In this document: positions 6,962-14,987 of the stretch, piece after piece
Numbering within the stretch: position 1 is the stretch's first letter
Layout of the letters: each line of letters starts with the position of its first letter
From: Kosakonia cowanii JCM 10956 = DSM 18146
GTDB taxonomy: Bacteria > Pseudomonadota > Gammaproteobacteria > Enterobacterales > Enterobacteriaceae
Direction of reading: 5' to 3'
DNA length: 64,000 nt
NCBI RefSeq assembly: GCF_001975225.1
Contig: NZ_CP019445.1
Span: 3,782,001 to 3,846,000, forward strand
Position numbers and translations under genes: made by a program
Notes under the pieces: model-generated
The model's database searches: none
Told to the model about the DNA's origin: nothing
Seen by the model: the letters and a program-made list of their open reading frames with translations, nothing else

Positions 6962-8011
6962 TTATGCAGGTAACGTACCTTTGCCGCTGGAGATAACATC
7001 GGCAAAATTGAGCACTTTCCCGACATAGGTTGCATCGCCGGTACCGGTTTTCGAGATATCTGTCAGATCGTTGACATTCACATTCCCCGGCCCTGAGTTA
7101 TAGGCCCGCAGCCCGGCACCGAGATCGCCGCCAAACGCCTGCCGCTGCTCTTTCAAATAGAGCGCACCGGCCATAATGCTGTCTTTAGGGTTGGAGGGGC
7201 TGGCATCGGATCCCAGCAGATGCGGGTATCTGCTTTGCAGATCGGCGAAAGTGTTCGAATTGACCTGCATCAGGCCGCTGTCGGAAAGCCCATTGCCGCC
7301 GTTAACGGTGGTCGCATCGATTTTCCCGCGTGACTCCTGCCAGATTTGCCCCGCCAGCACTTCAGGCGGTTGGTCGGTCTCTCTGGCGGCATGCATTATC
7401 GCCTTCTCATGATCGAGTAGCGGCGCAGGTAAATGCAGTCCCGACTCGCCTTTTATCAGCGGAACGCCGCCGGATGCCGGTGTCTGCTGGGCAGGTGTGT
7501 TCAGGGCAGCACTGGAGGGAGAGCCCGGTTGTGCCGCACTGCCCGGCTGTTGCGCAGAGGCGCCGGCAGGCTGATCAACAGGCTGCTGCACAGCGGCGTT
7601 CACCGGTGCGGCGGGCGCAGCCCCCTCCTCTGCTGAGGCGCCCGGCATCCCTGACCCGCCGCCGCTACCCGCTCCAGCACCAGCGCCTGCTCCTGCGCTG
7701 TTATTTTGCTGCTGACCGGAGAAGAGCTGCTGCAACATCATCAGCAGTTGCAGTAGTGCTTGTATTTGCGGGCCCAGTTGCTGCATTAGCCCCTGCATCT
7801 GCATCGGATCCATACTGCTCTCACTGCCGGGCGTGGCGCTGAGGCTACTGAAATCCGTGCCGCTCATGGCATCATTGCCAAAGTTAATTGCCTGGCTGCC
7901 GCCAGCAAAATCTGTCGGGCTGAACGAGGCAACGTTTTTTTCATCGAGCGCGCTGAAATCAGGCATTTGCGGCTGTATCGGCGCGAAAACCGAACCTGAC
8001 GAGATATTCAT
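6962..8011 (-). CDS. Harpin-like protein fused to lytic transglycosylase (HopP1-like)
   Basis: Protein of 349 residues with two parts. Residues 1-195 resemble a harpin: Gln/Leu/Met helix (MQQLGPQIQALLQLLMMLQQ), Gly-Ala run (GAGAGAGAGSGGGSG) and Pro/Ala/Gln-rich linker, with no Cys. Residues 205-345 are an SLT domain of the lytic transglycosylase family: catalytic Glu in IWQESRGK, then GLSDSGLMQVN, AGALYLKEQ and LRAYNSGPGNV. Such enzymes cleave peptidoglycan to let the secretion apparatus through, and two-domain harpin/transglycosylase proteins (HopP1) are known from P. syringae. It has its own perfect hrp box at 8091-8118. GAGAGG and AAGG precede the ATG. Confidence 0.8.
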   Translation of the reverse strand: MNISSGSVFAPIQPQMPDFSALDEKNVASFSPTDFAGGSQAINFGNDAMSGTDFSSLSATPGSESSMDPMQMQGLMQQLGPQIQALLQLLMMLQQLFSGQQQNNSAGAGAGAGAGSGGGSGMPGASAEEGAAPAAPVNAAVQQPVDQPAGASAQQPGSAAQPGSPSSAALNTPAQQTPASGGVPLIKGESGLHLPAPLLDHEKAIMHAARETDQPPEVLAGQIWQESRGKIDATTVNGGNGLSDSGLMQVNSNTFADLQSRYPHLLGSDASPSNPKDSIMAGALYLKEQRQAFGGDLGAGLRAYNSGPGNVNVNDLTDISKTGTGDATYVGKVLNFADVISSGKGTLPA

Positions 8012-8090
8012 CCTTCTGTCCTCTCAACAAAGGGTCATCATTAGCGCCAGTCACGCTGACGCATCCCTCCCGGTTTTACCGGGGTATGAT

Positions 8091-8118
8091 TGAGTGGACA
8101 GCGCGCGGCGCGGGTTCC
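8091..8118 (-). promoter_or_regulatory. Perfect hrp box upstream of harpin-transglycosylase gene
   Basis: Minus strand GGAACC, 15 bases, CCACTCA: an exact match to the HrpL consensus. The start codon is 80 bases downstream. Confidence 0.9.
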
Positions 8119-8150
8119 GCGCAGAGCGTGCTACAGCGAAAATTCAGACG

Positions 8151-8177
8151 AAAAAAAGCCGCATCGCTGCGGCTTTT
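8151..8177. terminator. Bidirectional-type terminator after the effector gene
   Basis: Stem AAAAGCCGCA / TGCGGCTTTT with a four-base loop; read on the minus strand it is followed by seven T. It ends the 8189-10060 transcript before the next hrp box. Confidence 0.85.
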
Positions 8178-8188
8178 AAGAGGGGGCA

Positions 8189-10060
8189 TCAGGAGGCTTT
8201 TTTCGGCTCTTCAGGCTCTGGCGATCCTGCTGGCCCTGCGGCTTCTGATGAAGCAGAAGACCCGGACGCCGCTGATGATGCTGATGATGTCGGTAAGGAG
8301 TCGGGCAGCGGGATCATCTCGGCGATACGCTCGCTCATCTTCTCTGCTTCAGATTCAAGCAGGGCGATAATGGCCTCGTAGTCAGCCTGCGTTAACTTCT
8401 CAGGCTGGGGGCTTTTGATACTCGCCAGCCCCGGGAAGGTTTGCCACCATGCATAGGTATCACCCCGGCGCATCTCGGGTGAACGCCCGGGCGGAGTGTT
8501 ACGCAACGGGCCGGAGGTATGCGAATGGATGCTGGCGCTGTCCGACTCGCCCGCTGCCGGTGAATCGCTCCTGCGGGCGTCAACGGCAGGCGCTTGCGGC
8601 GAGCTTTCACGAGGAATCTCAACAACCGGCGCTTCCGGTGATTCACGACGGGCCTCTACCTCCGGCGCTTCGGGCGATTCCCGGCGGGTCTCTTCAGCTG
8701 GCACTTCGGCTTCCGTTGACGGACCCGCTACCGGCGGTTCGCCTGCGGGCGGTCTTGCGCCAGAACTTACCGGGGCTTCCTCTTCGATCGTGGCGGCGGC
8801 CTTCGGGCGAAGCTTGTTTGCCACTGCACTCTCAGCTTCCTTATACAGAAGACCAAACAAACCCTGCTGGAAGTAAGAATAGGCGTTCGGTATCAGGGCC
8901 GCCGCATTGCCTACACTTTCGCGGGAAGCGCGGAAGCTGCCTTTTTTCGCCAGCTCCAAAGCGGTCTCAGCCGCCCCCTTCTGACCGTCGGTGAAAATTT
9001 TCTCGAAACCGCCTTTGGCCACGCGCGCTGCGCCCGAGCCGGTGCCCAAACCGAGAGCTTCCATCCCTTCCGAGGCTACCACGCTTAATGCACTCAGCGT
9101 GGTAACGCCCTCAACCCAACGTTTTGGCGATTTTGCGTGCGCCAGCACTGCATCGAAGTGGCTACCCTCGCCACTATTCTTCTTGCCGTTGGACAGCGCC
9201 ATATAACGATCTTTCCAGTCGTTACGGCCAAATAAAAACTCCGCGCCGTGCAGGTTGTCGTAGTAGTTTTCAACGACGCCACTCAATGAACCGGCACCCG
9301 AGGTCAGGCCAAAACCAGCAATCTGATTAATGGCATAACCCGGCTTAAGCGCGGCTTGTATAATCCCCATCGGCTCTGGCCGCGGCATATTTTCAGGTAA
9401 TAGCTGAGTTGCACTGGAAACCCCACCGGTAATCGGGTTGCGGACGTTAAAGCCTGTCCCGCCCAGCGCCGTCATTTTTAATTTATGCAGAAAGGTATCG
9501 CGTTTTTTTGCCTCTTCCTGCATAAGAGGGTGCAGCGAATCCATATCCGCCTGCATCCATCTCGAATCCTGAATGCTGCTACCGATAACCCGTGTGAGCA
9601 CGGCTTTGAACGCTACGGCGGTCATCCCCCCCGCCACGCCAGCGACAAAGTTGTGCATGGGCGTGCCCGGCTCCAGCTTCATCGCGCTCGCTATCCCCTT
9701 ACCGACCAGATCGCCGGGGACACCGGAAAGGGCATAGATCATGCCAATAGCCCCCTTTGCCTTAGCCATGATCATCGTGTCGCAGCTGCGAGCAAATTTG
9801 AGCACATCTTTTACCTGATCGTCCGTCTGGTGCAAATCATCGTGCAGGGCAACAGCTATATCATCCAGGTATTCATGTACATCCGCCCCGCCTCTACAGG
9901 CGTTATGCAGCGTATTCGCAATACGCCCGATCTCCGCTAAGCGCGCCCTCGCAGCGGGGGTTGTCGTAGCGACTGCGCTGGTTGATGGCCCACCGCGCGA
10001 GGCCAGTTCAATTGCATCGTGCTGTACAGGGGAAGCTGGGCGTCTAATTCCTTCCATCAT
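8189..10060 (-). CDS. Candidate type III effector or translocator, 623 aa
   Basis: Unrecognised protein preceded by an hrp box. The N-terminus is Ser/Thr/Ala-rich with few acidic residues (SRGGPSTSAVATTTPAARAR), as in T3SS export signals. Residues 95-390 contain several weakly hydrophobic, Gly-rich stretches (AKGAIGMIYALSGVPGDLVG; FVAGVAGGMTAVAFKAVLTR; GYAINQIAGFGLTSGAGSL) that could be membrane-active. Residues about 430-500 hold imperfect 12-14 residue Pro/Glu/Arg repeats (RRESPEAPEVEA, RRESPEAPVVEI, PRESSPQAPAVDA). The tail is Ser/Ala-rich. Start is the ATG at 10060 with GGAG five bases upstream. Family unknown; a membrane-inserting effector or HrpK-like translocator are both possible. Confidence 0.6.
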   Translation of the reverse strand: MMEGIRRPASPVQHDAIELASRGGPSTSAVATTTPAARARLAEIGRIANTLHNACRGGADVHEYLDDIAVALHDDLHQTDDQVKDVLKFARSCDTMIMAKAKGAIGMIYALSGVPGDLVGKGIASAMKLEPGTPMHNFVAGVAGGMTAVAFKAVLTRVIGSSIQDSRWMQADMDSLHPLMQEEAKKRDTFLHKLKMTALGGTGFNVRNPITGGVSSATQLLPENMPRPEPMGIIQAALKPGYAINQIAGFGLTSGAGSLSGVVENYYDNLHGAEFLFGRNDWKDRYMALSNGKKNSGEGSHFDAVLAHAKSPKRWVEGVTTLSALSVVASEGMEALGLGTGSGAARVAKGGFEKIFTDGQKGAAETALELAKKGSFRASRESVGNAAALIPNAYSYFQQGLFGLLYKEAESAVANKLRPKAAATIEEEAPVSSGARPPAGEPPVAGPSTEAEVPAEETRRESPEAPEVEARRESPEAPVVEIPRESSPQAPAVDARRSDSPAAGESDSASIHSHTSGPLRNTPPGRSPEMRRGDTYAWWQTFPGLASIKSPQPEKLTQADYEAIIALLESEAEKMSERIAEMIPLPDSLPTSSASSAASGSSASSEAAGPAGSPEPEEPKKAS

Positions 10061-10146
10061 TCTCACTCCGCCAGATTGTGCCGGTTATCAGTAACCGGTC
10101 AGTTGATGACTTGCGAAATGAATAGCTCACCCCGCAACGATAGCGT

Positions 10147-10174
10147 TGAGTGGGATGCGAGCGGGCCCGGTTTC
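10147..10174 (-). promoter_or_regulatory. hrp box upstream of candidate effector
   Basis: Minus strand GAAACC, 15 bases, CCACTCA: one mismatch in the -35 half, perfect -10 half, the same 15-base spacing as the other four boxes in the locus. Confidence 0.8.
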
Positions 10175-10406
10175 AATTTTGCGGAGATTTTTTAAGGTTT
10201 TGTGATGCAGCTAATAAAAAGCAGCCAGATGCGCTGCGCTTCAGCGGAGAGAAGCATTTTTTAACCGTTTATGTGGACCTGGTTAGATCAAATGACGATG
10301 GGGAGCCACGCGGGAAAGTTATTCATAATGGTTCATTTAACAACCACTTGATAACGGGGGCTTTGCCAGCCTGCCTCATTGCAGGATCTGGCATCAGGTA
10401 AAGCTT

Positions 10407-10435
10407 AAACTCCACACATTGGCGTGGAGTTTTTT
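10407..10435. terminator. Terminator-like hairpin, CTCCAC family
   Basis: ACTCCAC / GTGGAGT stem with six T on the plus side and a shorter T run on the minus side, just after the stop of the minus-strand gene at 10445. Three later terminators share the TCCAC/GTGGA stem core. Confidence 0.65.
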
Positions 10436-10444
10436 CATCTTCTC

Positions 10445-11665
10445 TCAGGCAATCGCCAGTTCAATGACCTCAAAGAGTTTTTTCGCGCCAGCGTTCGATT
10501 GCGTCAGCGAGATTTTTTGTTTTTTCCCCTCTTTCAGCCAGAGCGTAATCTGCTTATTCAACGCACCGGAAAAAGTCACCTTCTGAATATCGCTGAACCG
10601 CGTGAAGAATTTTTTTTCATCCTCAAACATGCCTGGTAAACAGTAGATAGCCTCATCGGTTAACACCACGCCACGATCGCCCTTTCCTGCCAGTGTTTCA
10701 TCAAAGTAAAAAAGAAGATCATCTTTTTTAAGCGGCGGTAATGTTCCCGCTGCGGCAACGGCCTGGATAAAATGAGCGATTTTTTTATCGTTCAGTTGGT
10801 CATAGCGATAAAAGTGATGATCTTTGTTCGTCGCGTAGCGCTGCTCTGTTTCATGGTTCAGTTGGTAGACAGGCTGTTCATCCGCAGGCGTGCTCACTTC
10901 AGCCAGTGAGCGGGTTAGCGATGCGCCCACCGCTCCGGCACCAGGAACGATCGTCGAGGTGACCACCGTTTGGGTAACATTACGCGTATAGTCAGCAACG
11001 ACAGTTCCTCGTGCCGTGGTGTACCCGCTAACGGATTGTGGCAGTGTTGCAGAGGTTTTTACCAGGCTCATCCTGAAAGCCGCGCGCAGCGAGGCGAAAA
11101 TCGAGGCAACCAGTAGCATAATCATCGGTACAGATAGCAACATCACGCAAAAGAGGAACAAAGTGTGTTTTGGCGTAGCCGAACGTTCGCTGATACGCCC
11201 GACAGATGCTGCTGCCGCGATAAAGTAGACGACGCCGCATCCTGCCGTCAGCCACACATTGCTGTCGCTATTATTAAGATGATAAATAACAGGAATTAAG
11301 AGGCTGGCATAAAGCGTTACGCTCAGCAGAGCATCCGGCAGCAAATTCTTAATACCTTCAAATGCTTTGCCGATGTTGTACAAAATCCAGCAGATAAGAA
11401 CTATCCAACCAATAATCGGAATGGCTGCGGCGATAGCCATCAAAATGAAGCTGATGACCATTCCACGCAGCATACCGGCAAGATGCCCTTCCGATGCCAG
11501 GTAATAAATAAAAAACAGCAGTGCAAAAGCCATCATCCCGGGAAGAATAAAAATAATAGTTTCAGGCAGGAAAAATACGCCAGCCCAAACCGCTACCAGC
11601 AGTAAAAAGCACAATCCAGGCCCGATATTCTGCTCTTTCACCGCCACATCCGTATAATTTGTCAT
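10445..11665 (-). CDS. Hypothetical polytopic membrane protein with PH-like C-terminus
   Basis: Unrecognised protein of 406 residues. About six to seven hydrophobic segments occupy residues 15-215 (FLLLVAVWAGVFFLP; IIFILPGMMAFALLFFIYYL; MVISFILMAIAAAIPIIGWI; LFLFCVMLLSVPMIMLLVAS). The C-terminal 130 residues are soluble and have a pattern like small bacterial PH domains (KKDDLLFYFDETLAGKGDRG, VVLTDEAIYCLPGMFED, FSDIQKVTFSGALNKQI). It carries no hrp box and ends the T3SS region toward the sucrose genes, so a link to secretion is not supported. A/T-rich flanks suggest it could be part of the acquired block. Confidence 0.7.
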   Translation of the reverse strand: MTNYTDVAVKEQNIGPGLCFLLLVAVWAGVFFLPETIIFILPGMMAFALLFFIYYLASEGHLAGMLRGMVISFILMAIAAAIPIIGWIVLICWILYNIGKAFEGIKNLLPDALLSVTLYASLLIPVIYHLNNSDSNVWLTAGCGVVYFIAAAASVGRISERSATPKHTLFLFCVMLLSVPMIMLLVASIFASLRAAFRMSLVKTSATLPQSVSGYTTARGTVVADYTRNVTQTVVTSTIVPGAGAVGASLTRSLAEVSTPADEQPVYQLNHETEQRYATNKDHHFYRYDQLNDKKIAHFIQAVAAAGTLPPLKKDDLLFYFDETLAGKGDRGVVLTDEAIYCLPGMFEDEKKFFTRFSDIQKVTFSGALNKQITLWLKEGKKQKISLTQSNAGAKKLFEVIELAIA

Positions 11666-12032
11666 TTTATTTTTTAACCTGTTGTTTACTCACGTCTTGC
11701 TGTATGTTCGAAATAGCTTAATAAGTGAAATATTTCTGCAAAAAAACCTCTGATTAATTGAAACAACGGTTTCTGATACTGTTATTTCTTCCGAAGAATA
11801 TGTTTTCCGGCAGGCGCCATGCGTCAATATTTTTCTCTGCGCATACTTTCCCGATAATTTGCTCATACGTACAGCCCCCTGATTTGGGGGCGGTAACAGG
11901 ACAATCCGGTCGGTACTCTACGCCGCCGGTCGTATTGCGTCTAATGATATATATCAATCACTTGAGCACTTTCACCTTAGCGTCAAACAATTTGCGTTAG
12001 GGCGGTGTGCGAAGCGCTTTACACCCATCATT
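11666..12032. other. AT-rich intergenic region, no convincing gene
   Basis: 367 bp with lower GC than the neighbours. Short frames on both strands (a 67-codon minus frame at 11754-11957 and an 80-codon plus frame at 11758-12000) overlap each other and lack clear ribosome-binding sites. A CCCCC/GGGGG hairpin lies near 11876-11891. It may hold the promoter of the membrane protein gene and gene remnants. Confidence 0.5.
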
Positions 12033-12058
12033 AAAAAGCTCCACGCGCTGGCGTGGAG
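12033..12058 (-). terminator. Terminator of the cscBA operon
   Basis: Minus strand stem CTCCACGC / GCGTGGAG with a four-base loop, then CTTTTT, 12 bases after the cscA stop. Confidence 0.85.
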
Positions 12059-12069
12059 TGTTCGCTCTG

Positions 12070-13503
12070 TTACGCCAGCGGCCAGGCCCCGGCTTCAATT
12101 ACGCACGCCGAACCGCTCCACGCAAACAGCGCGAGCGCGCGCTTATCAGCATCAGGGTAGATGCGGCTGCTGAGACATGCCTCACCGTCGTTAACAAACA
12201 CCTCAACTGACGAGCTGTCGAAGAAGAGGCGCAGTTCCAGCGACGCGTTGATATCAACCGGCACGCTACGCATCCCGCACAGCCCATACTGCGGATAGTG
12301 ACGCGCCAGCACCAGGCGCTGCATCTGCGCATCAACGTAGACGCGCAGCCCCTCACCGAGGCTTACGCCATACTGCTCTGCGCTGCTGTTGCCGCACTCC
12401 CAGCGTAAAAGTACTTCCAGCGCGTCGTCATTCTCCGGCAGCGTGATTTGCTGATTCTCAAGCCGCGTAACCGGCCATGGCATCCACACGCCGCGCAGGG
12501 TTTCCACCTCTCTTGCCGGACGCATCTGCACGCGGTTGTCGGCGCTCAGGCTCACTTCGCGCGGCAGCGACAGCATACCGGCCCAGCCATCCTGCTGCTC
12601 CGGCAGCGGCGATTCCCACATATCCAGCCAGCCAATAACAATCCGCCGACCATCTGGCGTCAGCAGGCTTTGCGGGGCGTAGAAGTCATGGCCGTGATCC
12701 AGTTCGATAAACTCGGTTTCGCGCACAAAAGGCTGGCCTGGCTGCCACTGGCCGAGAATATAGCCGCTCTGGAAGAGATTACGGTTGCTGTAGCCCTGCG
12801 CCGCGATGCCTTGCGGCGAGAACATCAGTACCCGTTTGTCGCCGAGGGTGAAAAAGTCCGGGCACTCCCACATAAAGCCAAGCGCTTTTTCCGCCTCATC
12901 CAGCACGCCAGCGTCCTGCCACTCGCGCAGATCGTCGGAGCGGTAAAGACGAACATGGCCCGTTTCGCCGTCGCGTGCGCCGACGACCATGTACCACGCA
13001 TCCCCTTCCCGCCACACTTTCGGATCGCGAAAGTGGTGCAGCCCGGGCGGCGTATCCAGCACCATCCCATGACGTTCAAAATGGATGCCGTCGCGGCTGG
13101 TGGCCAGGCACTGCACCTGATAGAGATTGGCCTCATCCGTGGCATCGCCGTGAAATTTATGCCCGGTGTAGATCAGCGCCAGCGTGTCGCCATCGACCAC
13201 TGCCGAGCCGGAAAAGCAGCCATCTTTATCAGCCGGGCCTTCCGGTGCCAGCGCCACCGGCAGATGCTCCCAGTGCAGCAGATCTTTACTGCGCGCATGC
13301 CCCCAGTGCATCGGCCCCCACTGTGTTGAATAGGGGTGATGCTGATAAAACGCGTGGTACCAGCCATCAAACCAGACCAGCCCGTTCGGGTCGTTCATCC
13401 AGCCTGCGCGCGCCGCGAGGTGGTAGCGCGGATACCAGCGCAGGTTCAGGTTGTCTCGTTTAGCCAGCAGCGCCTGCTCAGCGCCGGCAAGTGAATATGT
13501 CAT
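12070..13503 (-). CDS. cscA: Sucrose-6-phosphate hydrolase / invertase (GH32)
   Basis: GH32 beta-fructosidase of 477 residues that splits sucrose into glucose and fructose in the cytoplasm. Visible GH32 landmarks are the nucleophile motif WMNDPNG (about 36-42), the transition-state motif FRDPK (about 158), and the acid/base motif WECPDF (about 213), followed by a C-terminal beta-sandwich (LELRLFFDSSSVEVFVNDGE). It lies 18 bp behind the CscB permease, so sucrose is imported unphosphorylated and then hydrolysed. No cscK fructokinase is present in this locus. Confidence 0.92.
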   Translation of the reverse strand: MTYSLAGAEQALLAKRDNLNLRWYPRYHLAARAGWMNDPNGLVWFDGWYHAFYQHHPYSTQWGPMHWGHARSKDLLHWEHLPVALAPEGPADKDGCFSGSAVVDGDTLALIYTGHKFHGDATDEANLYQVQCLATSRDGIHFERHGMVLDTPPGLHHFRDPKVWREGDAWYMVVGARDGETGHVRLYRSDDLREWQDAGVLDEAEKALGFMWECPDFFTLGDKRVLMFSPQGIAAQGYSNRNLFQSGYILGQWQPGQPFVRETEFIELDHGHDFYAPQSLLTPDGRRIVIGWLDMWESPLPEQQDGWAGMLSLPREVSLSADNRVQMRPAREVETLRGVWMPWPVTRLENQQITLPENDDALEVLLRWECGNSSAEQYGVSLGEGLRVYVDAQMQRLVLARHYPQYGLCGMRSVPVDINASLELRLFFDSSSVEVFVNDGEACLSSRIYPDADKRALALFAWSGSACVIEAGAWPLA

Positions 13504-13521
13504 AGTCGCTACTCTTTTCGG

Positions 13522-14763
13522 TTAAATGGTGGAGGGTTGCGGCATCAGCGGGTCAGAAGATGACTTACCGGAACGCAACAGGAAGATGGAGATAAAGGTG
13601 GTGGCGAAGACCAGCAGCCCCATGATCAGGTAGGACTGGGCAAAGCCATATTTCTCATAGCTGTAGCCCGCCAGCGGCGACAGCACCGAGGCGATCACCG
13701 AGCTGGTGCAGGCGAAGCCCACCAGGTAGAGCGTTGAGGAGAGGCGTTTATCGAAGTGCAGGCTGTTGTACTTAAAGATCGCCACCAGCAGGATCGGCAA
13801 CTCGACCGCGTGCAGCAGTTTGGTGATGGAGATAAGCAGCGGCCCCTCCACCAGCCCGGAGGCGACCATGCGCATCGCCATCACCATGCCGGCGAAAATC
13901 AGGCCGTTCTTCGCGCCAATCCTGTTCACCAGCCACGGCGCGCAGAACATCCCCGCCGCTTCAAGAAACACCTGGAACGAATTGAGATAGCCATACATGG
14001 CGTTGCCCTCCTGCAAGGTCGGGAACTGCGACGAGAAATAGACCGGGAACTGCTGGTCGTAGACGCCATAAATACAGGTGCCAATCACAAACAGCACCAG
14101 CGCCCAGAAACGCGGCAGCGTCAGTAAACCCAGCGCATCGGCGAGTGTTACCTTCCCGCCGCTCACCGCCTCCTGCATCGCGTGCGGCGCAGAGGAGACT
14201 TTTAAGCGCGCCAGCAGCACAAAGAAGATCAGCCCGGAGGCGCTTGCCACCGCGAAGTTGAGTTTCGGGTTGATGTTAAACAGCAGACCGGCAAAAAAGG
14301 TCGCCACCGCCCAGCCAAGGGAACCCCACATTCGTGCTTTACCAAACTCAAACTGGCTCTGGCGCGCGACGCGCTCAGTGTAGGACTCCAGCACCCCAAT
14401 GCCGCCGTTAAAGGTTAAGCCGATATAGATGCCGCCAAACACGCTGCCGAGCAGGATGTTGATCTGTAACAGATAGCCAAACAGCAAAAAGGCCGGGCCG
14501 GAGAGCGCCAGCATGGCGGTCAGATACCAGAGCAGGTTTTTGCGCAGGCCGAGCTTGTCCTGAATAAAGCCATAACAGATCTGCGCAAACAGCGCGGAGA
14601 CGGAGAGCACGGCGTAGATGATCCCGGTATCCCCCGCTCTCAGCCCCACCTCCTGATGAAGCCAGATGGAGAGCAGCGAACCGGAAGCGGACCAGGTGAC
14701 GAAAAAGAAGAACAGTAAGGCACTGAGCAGTGGGTAGCTGTGAGCGTGATGGGCTTTCATCAT
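13522..14763 (-). CDS. cscB: Sucrose permease, MFS (CscB)
   Basis: Proton-sucrose symporter of the LacY/CscB oligosaccharide:H+ family, 413 residues and 12 predicted membrane helices. It has the LacY-type N-terminus with short cytoplasmic leader then FFFFVTWSASGSLLSIW, the FGKARMWGSLGWA segment typical of this family, and GVYDQQFPVYF. ATG occurs twice (14763, 14760). First gene of the cscBA operon, divergent from cscR across a region with two palindromic operators. Confidence 0.92.
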   Translation of the reverse strand: MMKAHHAHSYPLLSALLFFFFVTWSASGSLLSIWLHQEVGLRAGDTGIIYAVLSVSALFAQICYGFIQDKLGLRKNLLWYLTAMLALSGPAFLLFGYLLQINILLGSVFGGIYIGLTFNGGIGVLESYTERVARQSQFEFGKARMWGSLGWAVATFFAGLLFNINPKLNFAVASASGLIFFVLLARLKVSSAPHAMQEAVSGGKVTLADALGLLTLPRFWALVLFVIGTCIYGVYDQQFPVYFSSQFPTLQEGNAMYGYLNSFQVFLEAAGMFCAPWLVNRIGAKNGLIFAGMVMAMRMVASGLVEGPLLISITKLLHAVELPILLVAIFKYNSLHFDKRLSSTLYLVGFACTSSVIASVLSPLAGYSYEKYGFAQSYLIMGLLVFATTFISIFLLRSGKSSSDPLMPQPSTI

Positions 14764-14793
14764 GACAGTCTCATGTTGGAGTTGTGCAGCGAT

Positions 14794-14869
14794 GATAACG
14801 TTAACATTATGCGTTACTCATTGGGTTCTGCCGAGATTCATGATGTTAATCACAAGAGTTAACGTTAAC
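14794..14869. promoter_or_regulatory. Two CscR (LacI-type) operators between cscB and cscR
   Basis: GATAACGTTAAC at 14794-14805 and the perfect palindrome GTTAACGTTAAC at 14858-14869, starts 64 bp apart. LacI-family regulators bind such AACGTT-centred dyads. Both lie in the cscB promoter region, and the pair could support repression by looping. Assignment to CscR is inferred from position. Confidence 0.7.
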
Positions 14870-14987
14870 ATAACAGGAGTGAGAGGGAGATCAAACTCCG
14901 CGCCTGTGACGACACCATAAATACGTTACGATAGCGCCCTCTCTGGTCGCAGTGATTGCGCAAGTAAGCCCGCATGGAGTAACAGAT

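Larger units (their letters stand above)
10061..10444. other. Intergenic region upstream of candidate effector
   Basis: 384 bp holding the effector promoter (hrp box 10147-10174) and a hairpin at 10407-10435. An 83-codon plus-strand frame (10150-10401) starts with GTG inside the hrp box, lacks a ribosome-binding site and looks like chance. I see no other gene. Confidence 0.55.

Noticed and set aside
10150..10401. 83-codon plus-strand frame ahead of a terminator-like hairpin
   Set aside because: The start is a GTG inside the minus-strand hrp box, no ribosome-binding site, and the peptide has no recognisable pattern.
11754..12000. Short overlapping frames in the AT-rich gap between the membrane protein and cscA
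   Set aside because: Both strands are open in the same place, starts are weak, and nothing resembles a known family. Possibly remnants only.
12448..13329. 293-codon antisense frame inside cscA
   Set aside because: Mirror frame of a GH32 gene with all family motifs on the minus strand.
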